From Deltaproteobacteria bacterium (GTDB lineage: Bacteria; Desulfobacterota; JAFDED01): a stretch of 33,826 bases of DNA. The stretch lies in assembly GCA_019310535.1 (NCBI GenBank), contig JAFDED010000044.1:1-33826 (forward strand), written 5' to 3'. Both the position numbers and the translations under genes were made by a program. The notes beneath the pieces are model-generated. The model had not been told where the DNA came from, ran no database searches, and saw only the letters and a program-made list of their open reading frames with translations. Shown piece by piece: positions 1 to 6,501 of this stretch. Every line of letters begins with the position of its first letter. Position 1 is the stretch's first letter.

Positions 1-96
1 CATGAGGAAAAAGAAGAAAAGATATTGAGCTTTCTCCCAGGAAACAAAGGATTATGACTTCGCAATCCCTTCATGATCTTTTTGATAACCTATTTT

Positions 97-282
97 TCAG
101 TGTGAACTAATTACGTCAAAAATGGTGATTGTCCCATCTTCCGCATTGGGCACGTAGGCCAGATTGTTTTGCCGAGCATCCGCTGTGCCATCAGCAATAA
201 CCATTGATGCCGATGCAAAAACAATGCTCAATGAAAGCAACACAGCCCAGCCACTGAAAACACAAATCTTATTCTTTTTCAT
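97..282 (-). pseudogene. Truncated YVTN/YncE-like beta-propeller protein, N-terminal remnant
   Basis: This is a 61-codon reading frame. Residues 1-30 form a typical signal peptide (basic MKKNK, hydrophobic core, A-x-A-like cleavage region). It is followed by a single propeller-like strand, AYVPNAEDGTITIFDV, which is the signature of the first blade of YVTN-type surface or periplasmic beta-propellers. Such proteins normally have 300 or more residues, but this frame stops right after the first strand and no continuation is visible in positions 1-96. An AGGAG box sits 8-9 bases before the ATG at 282. I read it as the 5' remnant of a larger secreted protein. A short functional secreted peptide cannot be excluded. 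The family is inferred from one motif only. Confidence 0.5.
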
Positions 283-327
283 CGTTTCATACTCCTGTTT
301 AATACATGCGGCCGATTGAAAGGTGTT

Positions 328-822
328 TCACTGTAAGGGAAGCTCCCAGCGGAAAATCCGCTCCGGGACTCCTGCCACATCCCTGATCACTAGCTCGATG
401 CTGTTCACGCCCCCCCTGATCAGGTTCTTGCCGTCAAGCGTTTGAGCGGGGAACCTCAGGATCCCCGATCGGTGATGCCCGCCTCCGGCGGGGTTATCAA
501 GCTTTACCGGCCGCGCCTGGTCTCCCACGTCATTGCTCAGCAAAGCCAATTCTTCCAGCTTAAATGAGTCGAGGTTCACCGAGTGGGTATTCATCCTGAT
601 CTCAAAGATGAGATCCGAGCTTGTTCCCGGGTTCTGCTGAAGCGGGTTCATGAACACCACGTCCATATCCACCATCCCGCCGTTGTGTGATCGGCGCAGA
701 TCCCGCTTCTGCAAGGCCTGCGCTGAACCGATAAAGGCGAACATGATCACCGCAGTTATAAGCGCGCTCATCCAGACTCTCTTTTTGCTCCATTCGATAT
801 TTCTTCTTCCAATTCTCATCAT
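328..822 (-). CDS. Hypothetical exported protein
   Basis: The start is placed at 822, where a GGAGG box lies five bases before a double ATG (MMRIGRRN). The longer frame from 858 would overlap the preceding gene and has no better ribosome site. The product has about 164 residues, with a basic N-terminus, a hydrophobic segment and an AQA-type signal-peptidase site (IGSAQALQKR). The mature part is about 130 residues and looks like a single beta-rich domain (alternating DLIFEIRMNTHSV and NSIELVIRDVAG segments). I do not recognise the family. It lies directly downstream of the Cys-Gly-Cys protein gene on the same strand, and the two overlap only if the longer start is used, so they are probably co-transcribed. 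Confidence 0.65.
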   Translation of the reverse strand: MMRIGRRNIEWSKKRVWMSALITAVIMFAFIGSAQALQKRDLRRSHNGGMVDMDVVFMNPLQQNPGTSSDLIFEIRMNTHSVNLDSFKLEELALLSNDVGDQARPVKLDNPAGGGHHRSGILRFPAQTLDGKNLIRGGVNSIELVIRDVAGVPERIFRWELPLQ

Positions 823-838
823 TGGCACCTCCATCGTC

Positions 839-1372
839 TTATCTCTTCCCGCACCCACAGGGTATTAGAGCCTCCCGCACGCGCTGGAATACGCTTTTCT
901 GCACCTGGTGGGGATAAGACCAAACTTCTTTTTCTCTTGCCGGCATTGAGATCTGCTCAATGGCCTTGGCCATCATTTCCGTGCGCAGGCGACCTTCTGT
1001 GTTCAATTGCCGGATGGTTTCTGCGATCTCCGCGCTGAGCTTCTTGATCCGCTCCACCGAAGGTTTGGTAAGCGAGCTCTCTTTGACCAGGTACTCCGTG
1101 GCCTGGATCATCCTGGTGATATCTTCTCTCCGGATGTTTGCAAAGCACTTGCTTCCTCCCTTCAGGGCGCAGGTCAACCCCTTTGAGACCACATAGACCT
1201 GATCACGAATCTGTGCTGCGGGCGAACCACTATCCACCCTGGCGAGCACTTCCAGCACCTCCAGCAGTTCTTCCAGCTCACCACGCACCTTTTTGAGTTG
1301 TTCTTGATTCTCAGGATCCGTTACATCGAATCCTGAGCTGCCGCACCCGCATGGGCTACTATGTTTTTTCAT
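839..1372 (-). CDS. Unknown alpha-helical protein with terminal PCGCG motifs
   Basis: The start at 1372 (MKKHSSPCGCG) is chosen because AGGAGA lies seven bases upstream; the open frame continues to 1534, but that extension is low-complexity and has no ribosome site. The product has 177 residues and no signal peptide or membrane segment. It is largely helical and charged, with a central Cys pair (C68, C76). PCGCG occurs near both ends (C8/C10 and C172/C174). Two CxC motifs at opposite ends of a helical protein suggest a metal- or cluster-binding cytoplasmic protein, but this is inference. I do not recognise the family. It lies between the Rieske gene and the small exported protein, all on the minus strand. 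Confidence 0.7.
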   Translation of the reverse strand: MKKHSSPCGCGSSGFDVTDPENQEQLKKVRGELEELLEVLEVLARVDSGSPAAQIRDQVYVVSKGLTCALKGGSKCFANIRREDITRMIQATEYLVKESSLTKPSVERIKKLSAEIAETIRQLNTEGRLRTEMMAKAIEQISMPAREKEVWSYPHQVQKSVFQRVREALIPCGCGKR

Positions 1373-1655
1373 GAGTGAATCTCCTATTCTTATGGACTCT
1401 GATGATCGTAACGCGCAATCTTTGTGCCAGTTTTCGCCGTATGCTCTGGAGAGAAACAGAGAAGAATGTGGGTAGTAACTATCAATTCTCGGGAAGCTTT
1501 TCAACAAAGGGAAAAATGTTAGCAAATTGAGCAAAGAAATGTGAAACTAATGATCAATGCCCGGCAGGGTGAAAGCCGAGGATGCCGCCGGTGAAAGGAG
1601 GGGATTCCATTTTCTTTCGACTTTTTATGCTGAGGTATAGTGGATGCCGCCCTTT

Positions 1656-2276
1656 TCAGAGGAGCGGTCCAACCGGGCCGGCGAACCCACCAGTAATAAT
1701 CAGTTTTCCTTCTGCATCCACTTTGATGGGAACCTGGGGGACAGGGCGGGGAGGGGGGCCGCCCACGACCTTGGCGCCTCGCAGAGGATCATACAGCCCA
1801 TTATGACAGTAGCATATCATGATCGAGGCCGTTATCGCTGTCCGCTTTTCCCAGGACACGGTGCAAGACAGGTGTGTGCAAAGGGAGCTGTAGGCCACAA
1901 TACCGCGATCTGTCCAATCGACGCGAGTAGGTGGTTGGAAGGCATCGGGCTGGGCCCGGATGACTCTGATGATATTGGCATAATTCGCCTCTTTCCCTTT
2001 GGGGTAGGTCAGGGCCGAATCCCCTACCTGAAGGTCGTCGAGATGGACAGGCTTCCCTTTTTTCACTCCTTCCGCATACACCAGGATATCCCCTGCTTTG
2101 ACCGTCGGGATATATCCTCCTGTTTTTTGGGGTACGACCAGTTTCACCAGGACGCCCATAGAAGCAGCAACCCCGCCCGCTGCGGCAAACAGTATCCAGC
2201 GCAAGAAGCCCCGCCTCTCGCTGGACTTCCCTTCGTGTTCAGGCTTTGGCCTGATAGTATGCGCTGGCCGTACCAC
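1656..2276 (-). CDS. Tat-exported Rieske [2Fe-2S] protein
   Basis: The product has 206 residues from a GTG start with GGAG eight bases upstream. Residues 20-44 form a twin-arginine signal and anchor (ERRGFLRW followed by a hydrophobic stretch), as in cytochrome bc/b6f Rieske subunits. The cluster ligands are visible as CTHLSC (C133, H135, C138) and CYCHNG (C155, C157, H158); C133, H135, C155 and H158 would bind the [2Fe-2S] centre and C138-C157 would form the disulfide. The first motif has Ser where most bc-type proteins have Gly before the second Cys. The C-terminus GGPPPRPVPQVPI fits the conserved Pro loop. No cytochrome b gene is adjacent, so its electron-transfer partner is unknown. The Rieske assignment is firm; the complex it serves is not. 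Confidence 0.92.
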   Translation of the reverse strand: MVRPAHTIRPKPEHEGKSSERRGFLRWILFAAAGGVAASMGVLVKLVVPQKTGGYIPTVKAGDILVYAEGVKKGKPVHLDDLQVGDSALTYPKGKEANYANIIRVIRAQPDAFQPPTRVDWTDRGIVAYSSLCTHLSCTVSWEKRTAITASIMICYCHNGLYDPLRGAKVVGGPPPRPVPQVPIKVDAEGKLIITGGFAGPVGPLL

Positions 2277-2431
2277 AACTTAAACTCCTGCAAATTTTAT
2301 ATATGCTATTTGCTGCATTTCATTTTCGTTACACCCAGCGGTTTATAAAGTGGTTACCCTTGTGACAAACTCCGCTTGAACACATTCCAAAGAGAACTGG
2401 AGTTGATTTCTTTCTCACCTTCCACCGGATC

Positions 2432-3529
2432 TCAACGGGCCCTATTATGATCAAAATTGGACTTATTTCTCATCCTTTTCTCTCCCACGGGGAGTGCCAC
2501 CTCGAACAGCGCCCCTCCCTCGGGATGATCCCTGTAGCTGATGGTGCCCTTGTGGGCCTCGACGATCTTGCGGGCAATGGAGAGCCCAAGCCCGGTGCCT
2601 TGACCCCGGGTACTGAAAAAGGGATGAAAGATTTTTTCCCTCAGATGCGCTGGGACCCCATCCCCCTGATCTCGCACGGCGACCACCACCCGGCCGGCGC
2701 TATTACGGCTGAACAAGGTCAGCACTTGGCCTTCTCTGGAGGCTGCCAGCCCGTTTTCCACCAGGTTCACCATCACCTGCTTCACCTGATCTCTATCTAT
2801 AGACAGAAGAGGGATATTCTCTTCCAGTTCCTCTTGGATGAGCACGCCCTTCGCTTGAGCGGAAGGTCTGAACATGGCTGCAACCTCCCGGATCAGGGCG
2901 TTCATTTCAGTAACAACGGGTCGGATGGAATCCGGACGAGCGTACATGAGCATATGGCGTACCAGGACCTCCAATCGGTTTGCTTCCCTTATAATGATTT
3001 CAACCTGCCCTCGATTCGAGTGGTCGAGAGTGAGGTTTCGATGAATAATCCTGGCAAAGCCCCCAATGGCCACGATGGGTGTTTTGATCTCGTGGGCCAA
3101 TACCGCCAAGGCGCTCCCCAGTTGTGCCAGGGTTTCATTCCGATGGGCCTCCGCGTCCCTTTTTCTTCGCCGTGTCTCAAGAAGACCGGTGAGGGCGCCC
3201 ATGCCCACCAACACGAGGATCTCCAAAAGGTCATCGAATCCTCGCGATGCATACATGGCAAAGGCGGACCGTACCCGCGGCAGGTACATGGCGCTGACCG
3301 CGGCGGAAGACCAGATGCCCCCGGGCAAGCCCCACCACAGGGAGGCCAGTATGACAGGGATGAAGTACAGTCTCCTTAAAAAATCATGGACGCGAAAAAA
3401 GTCCAGGTCCAGCCAGTAATGGAATGCAGTGATTATTCCCACAAGCCCTGCAATGATGACAACGTGTATCCATGGCATGGGAGGGGGAACTCGGTGCCGG
3501 CGGGATTTCCTTTGGATCATCCATGGCAT
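2432..3529 (-). CDS. Membrane sensor histidine kinase
   Basis: The product has 365 residues. Residues 19-115 contain several hydrophobic helices with almost no extracytoplasmic loop, so the input domain is membrane-embedded. The kinase core follows: H-box LAHEIKTP with the phospho-acceptor H146, N-box VNLVENGLAAS (N259), G1 box RDQGDGVP (about 286-293), F-box HPFFST (302-307) and G2 box GTGLGLSIA (311-319). This is a complete HisKA/HATPase_c kinase that should autophosphorylate and signal to a response regulator. No regulator gene is in the window, making it an orphan here. Its ATG at 3529 overlaps the stop of the NfeD-like gene, so the two are translationally coupled. The signal sensed is unknown. 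Confidence 0.93.
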   Translation of the reverse strand: MPWMIQRKSRRHRVPPPMPWIHVVIIAGLVGIITAFHYWLDLDFFRVHDFLRRLYFIPVILASLWWGLPGGIWSSAAVSAMYLPRVRSAFAMYASRGFDDLLEILVLVGMGALTGLLETRRRKRDAEAHRNETLAQLGSALAVLAHEIKTPIVAIGGFARIIHRNLTLDHSNRGQVEIIIREANRLEVLVRHMLMYARPDSIRPVVTEMNALIREVAAMFRPSAQAKGVLIQEELEENIPLLSIDRDQVKQVMVNLVENGLAASREGQVLTLFSRNSAGRVVVAVRDQGDGVPAHLREKIFHPFFSTRGQGTGLGLSIARKIVEAHKGTISYRDHPEGGALFEVALPVGEKRMRNKSNFDHNRAR

Positions 3530-3876
3530 CCTGGAGCGGGAGGTTCGAGTGCAGACACAGGAGCTTTCTGGGCTGAGTCCACCACTAACCGAAGTCCCCG
3601 GAATCCCAACACTACAATGGATTCACCCGGGGCGAGGGGATGGGTGGATACTGCGTCCCATATCTCGCTGCGGACCATCACCTTGGGCCGGGACGGTCGC
3701 TCTGCTGCTATCACACGGCCAGCCGCACCGATAAGAGCCTCTTTTCCCGTGGCCACTTTTAGGCTCATGGCCTGGTAGGTTTTCCAGTAAAGTAAAAGAG
3801 ACAACAGAAGCACCGGTGCGTATACAGCCATTGCCTGGGGGGGAGAGAGAACCCAGAAAACCGGCAGGGCCAGCAA
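3517..3876 (-). CDS. NfeD-like small membrane protein, 5' end damaged
   Basis: The frame has 119 codons. Residues 1-32 form one or two hydrophobic helices. Residues 45-105 match the C-terminal OB-fold of NfeD proteins (ALIGAAGRVIA, then VRSEIWDAVS, then SIVVLGFRGLRLVV). The upstream end is odd: the frame is opened by a TTG immediately preceded by TGA, with no ribosome site, and the sequence before it is the end of a decayed tyrosine recombinase. Either the gene lost its true 5' end when that element arrived or decayed, or it starts at this TTG. Its stop codon overlaps the histidine kinase start. NfeD proteins usually partner SPFH or stomatin proteins, but none is present. The family call is good; whether it is expressed is doubtful. 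Confidence 0.6.
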   Translation of the reverse strand: MLALPVFWVLSPPQAMAVYAPVLLLSLLLYWKTYQAMSLKVATGKEALIGAAGRVIAAERPSRPKVMVRSEIWDAVSTHPLAPGESIVVLGFRGLRLVVDSAQKAPVSALEPPAPGCHG

Positions 3877-3883
3877 TCAAAAC

Positions 3884-4200
3884 ATTTTGGTGTGCCGAAA
3901 GATTTGCCATCTCTTCAACCCGCAATTAAGAGCGAAACATCAGCATAGCTCTTTTCCGACGACTCTATATGGCATCAAAAAATATGGCGATCTCTTCATC
4001 TTGTAAATGTCGTGGGAGACGCCGTGGAAGTAATATGGTGTATCCCTTTTTGACTGGATTGGTTACCTGTATCCCTTCCTTGTGGTACAGATAGTATTGC
4101 TGTGCCTCGGCCTTTGTCGTCCCGGGTTCAACGTGTTTTGTGGCCCAAGAATCCCCTCCCAGAAGAAGATGCCAAGGAAAACCTCACCCGTTAAATTATC
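3884..4200 (-). pseudogene. Decayed tyrosine recombinase (phage integrase family) remnant
   Basis: Reading the minus strand from about 4135 to 3884 gives an interrupted product. It includes LLPRRLPRHLQDEEIAIFF, the characteristic linker and start of the catalytic domain of Xer/phage-type integrases, and then, after a TAG (3965-3967), SRRKRAMLMF. After a further TAA comes LRVEEMANLS, equivalent to the region around the first catalytic Arg (RDRAM, GLRVEEVANL) of these enzymes. Upstream, a second frame contributes FLGIFFWEGIL, resembling the end of the N-terminal SAM-like domain. The rest of the catalytic domain is absent because the match stops at the NfeD-like gene. It is non-functional: two stops, a frame change and truncation at the 3' end. 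Confidence 0.6.
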
Positions 4201-4319
4201 TGCGCCCCTTATTTCTTCCGGGAGTGGATGATTTAGATTCCATCCTTGGCGGGTGATCAATGGCTCCGCCTTGCATTTTAAATGTCCATATCTTGTATAT
4301 GGTTTCTGTTTTTAGCAAT

Positions 4320-4420
4320 AGAAAAGGGACCCACCTGTGGCAAAGTAAAAGGGACCCACCTGTGGCCATTATCCCCTCAAATGGTCCCCTTTTATTTTGC
4401 CATACACAATCCATAAAACA
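4320..4420. repeat. Tandem repeats resembling an IS21-type insertion-sequence end
   Basis: A 19-base unit AAAGGGACCCACCTGTGGC occurs twice in direct orientation (about 4323-4341 and 4348-4366). It is followed by an inverted, related segment (GGTCCCCTTTTATTTTGCCA) around 4384-4403. Closely spaced repeats of the type GGGTCCCTTTTACTTTGCCA are the pattern of transposase-binding sites at IS21-family ends. No istA or istB gene is present, so this would be a solo end or a scar. It lies just upstream of the decayed recombinase, making the 3.9-4.45 kb interval a mobile-element graveyard. The family assignment rests on pattern memory and needs a database search. Confidence 0.45.
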
Positions 4421-4492
4421 TCTCCGCCAAGTATTTGCTTAACTTAGAGAAAGATAATCAACTTTTTCAAATTTTCAACTGTTCAATATAGG

Positions 4493-5716
4493 TTAGAAGT
4501 ACCTGGCCACACGAATCTGCACATAATCGTCCCGACGCAGGCCGAAAAGTACGTCGGAAGGTTGGATGTTGATGAAAGCACGCGCTTCAAGCTCAATGGT
4601 CCACCGGTCCCCGAAGCGGCGGCTTGCTTCAACGTTGGCGAACGTGGCTTGCGTGTCGCGGTCGACGATGGCGCCGGCAAGGACCTCCGTGCTCTGCGGG
4701 TCGTTGAGTGCCAGCCGCGCCCCGACGAAAACATCGTCGTCAAAAGGTGTGGCCGGGGCGTCGTCACCCCGACCGTCGTAGAGGTATTCTCCAAGCACAC
4801 CCAGATCGGCGGCGGTGCCGAACACCCCGAAAAACGTGTATTCGAAACCGACAACAAGCGCCGCGAAGCGTGCACCGTGCCCGCCCCGGGTGATGGCCTC
4901 CAGCTTCCAAAGCCAACCCCCCGTGGTGAACTGGACATCGAGACTCGTCTGATGAATCAGGTCATAGCGGGGAATCAGGACCGGTCTGACGGCATTATCC
5001 TGATCCGGCAATAACCTGGGTTCTCGATTCGTGCCCCAAAAATGTGCCAGACCAATGTCCCAATCACCCAAGGTGTGCGTCCAACGGGCCGCAAGGTCGA
5101 GATGCCATTCCTCGAGGGAGGTGTCATAGACAGGCCGGTCTGTATCCACTGGGATCTCCCCCCTCAGACGTCCCTTGCGCCCCGGGAATGTCCGTTCCCG
5201 AAAACGGGGCAGCACGAAGAGCGTTAGGGTTCCCCAGTCGCGCGGGAGGGCAAGTTTGAGCATGGGCTGGCCAAGCTTGTCCTCTTCGTCCGGATCCTCG
5301 ACGAGATCGGTCTGGTTGATAATGTTCACTAGATGCCGGGACTCGGTCACACCCCAAAATACCTTGCCGACACCGACGAGCAGATCCCAGTCCGCGCCCA
5401 CATGCAGCCAGTTCAACTCGCGCAGGTCGAAGTGGCGCCGTTCCTCGTCATCGAACTCAATATGCGCGAAGGGAACAACCGTCAGGCGGTCCTTGCCGTC
5501 GTTCCACTCGTAGCGATACTCGGGCTGAAAGAGCAGGGACGGTGAAACGGTATTCCTCTGTTGCTCCGGGAACGCCGGGGAGTCGGCGAACACCCGGACA
5601 TCCGCCGCAACAAAACCGGAGAACTCCCCCGCACCCTCGGCACTGGCGGAGTCCACGGACGCATTGATCACGCCGAACGAAAGGAACAAAATGATCGTGG
5701 CAAGGAGCGCTCTCAC
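4493..5716 (-). CDS. Outer-membrane beta-barrel protein of an MMPL exporter operon
   Basis: The product has 407 residues with an N-terminal signal peptide (cleavage near SASAEG). The rest is a succession of amphipathic beta strands rich in Trp, Tyr and Phe (for example KDRLTVVPFAHIEFD, WDLLVGVGKVFWGV, RWTIELEARAFINI). It ends in VARYF, a C-terminal aromatic residue typical of BAM-inserted porins. It resembles the DUF1302-like or uncharacterised barrels found next to MMPL exporters and LolA-like proteins. The start is a GTG at 5716 that overlaps the stop of the upstream gene (GTGA), so it is translationally coupled and is the last gene of a three-gene operon. The probable role is the outer-membrane step for a lipid or hydrophobic substrate; the substrate is unknown. 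Confidence 0.82.
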   Translation of the reverse strand: MRALLATIILFLSFGVINASVDSASAEGAGEFSGFVAADVRVFADSPAFPEQQRNTVSPSLLFQPEYRYEWNDGKDRLTVVPFAHIEFDDEERRHFDLRELNWLHVGADWDLLVGVGKVFWGVTESRHLVNIINQTDLVEDPDEEDKLGQPMLKLALPRDWGTLTLFVLPRFRERTFPGRKGRLRGEIPVDTDRPVYDTSLEEWHLDLAARWTHTLGDWDIGLAHFWGTNREPRLLPDQDNAVRPVLIPRYDLIHQTSLDVQFTTGGWLWKLEAITRGGHGARFAALVVGFEYTFFGVFGTAADLGVLGEYLYDGRGDDAPATPFDDDVFVGARLALNDPQSTEVLAGAIVDRDTQATFANVEASRRFGDRWTIELEARAFINIQPSDVLFGLRRDDYVQIRVARYF

Positions 5717-6501
5717 CTCACCCTCTTGAGGCTGTTCTTGTTGAAGTCACGGTCTTTGAGGCCGACGCGGAACTTGTAGCTCGACCAGACCAGCCTGGTG
5801 CTTTTCCCGTTTTGATGGTTGACCATGTTCATCTCGTCCGCCCGCCAGTATTTGTCCAGATACTTTTTATATCCTTTGATGGTGAGGGTCTTTAAAAGAG
5901 ATTTCTTGCGGTCGTAGTACTCCACTTTCCATTCGCGGTACTCGCTCTTGTCGATCCAGGTCACCTGCCGCGTATATCCGGAGTTCTTTTTATCAACCGG
6001 GTACCGTTCTATAACGAAACATTCCTGGCCGTCATACACTTCGTCGCGGATCCATTTGTATGTGTATTTCGCCACCTCCTGGCTTGCGATGTCCTCATAG
6101 GCGAACTCGCTGCCCATGAACGAGCCCGATTTGTTGCGCGAGCTTATTCGCTTCACCCTCTTTAAAGCCGGCAAGTACAGCCACTGATCGTCATCTCCCA
6201 CCTTATGGGTGAATGTCAGAAAAGCGGTACCTTTCACATCCCTGGGGTTATCGAAGATGGACAGGCTTTTGTCGCCATCGCCTTTCACCTCCAGCGTCCG
6301 GATACGGATTTTGCGGACGCTTTCCTGGCCGTGCTTATTCCTGAGGACCATGAGTAGCTCGGCGGTGAAGTCTCCGAAACCCGTGTCACGCCTGTCGGTC
6401 TCCTGGGCTATGGCGAGGCCTTTCTCTTCAGGAGTCTCGGCCGCTGATGCTAACGGGAACAGGGACAGAAATAGCGTCATGCCCAGCATCAGTCGTTTCA
6501 C
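5713..6501 (-). CDS. Outer-membrane lipoprotein-sorting (LolA-like) periplasmic protein
   Basis: The product has 262 residues with a clear signal peptide (residues 1-20, ending PLASAAET). The mature protein matches the LolA-like family that accompanies MMPL/RND exporters: an early DRRDTGFGDFTAELLMVLRN segment, DDDQWLYLPALKRVKRI, the GSFMGSEFAYEDI region, and later WIDKSEYREWKVEYYDR. These proteins have a LolA/LolB-type half-barrel that carries lipophilic cargo in the periplasm. The gene begins with GTG inside a GTGA overlap with the end of the exporter gene, and its own end overlaps the barrel gene in the same way. The order exporter, carrier, barrel therefore fits a trans-envelope lipid pathway. 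Confidence 0.88.
   Translation of the reverse strand: MKRLMLGMTLFLSLFPLASAAETPEEKGLAIAQETDRRDTGFGDFTAELLMVLRNKHGQESVRKIRIRTLEVKGDGDKSLSIFDNPRDVKGTAFLTFTHKVGDDDQWLYLPALKRVKRISSRNKSGSFMGSEFAYEDIASQEVAKYTYKWIRDEVYDGQECFVIERYPVDKKNSGYTRQVTWIDKSEYREWKVEYYDRKKSLLKTLTIKGYKKYLDKYWRADEMNMVNHQNGKSTRLVWSSYKFRVGLKDRDFNKNSLKRVR

Noticed and set aside
2447..3379. Long plus-strand frame opposite the histidine kinase
   Set aside because: It is a shadow of the kinase reading frame, with composition unlike a protein (His- and Gly-rich without domains) and no ribosome site.
3874..3888. TGA before the NfeD frame read as selenocysteine
   Set aside because: It lies at the join with recombinase debris, at a position where the family has no conserved Cys, and lacks a supporting ribosome site.
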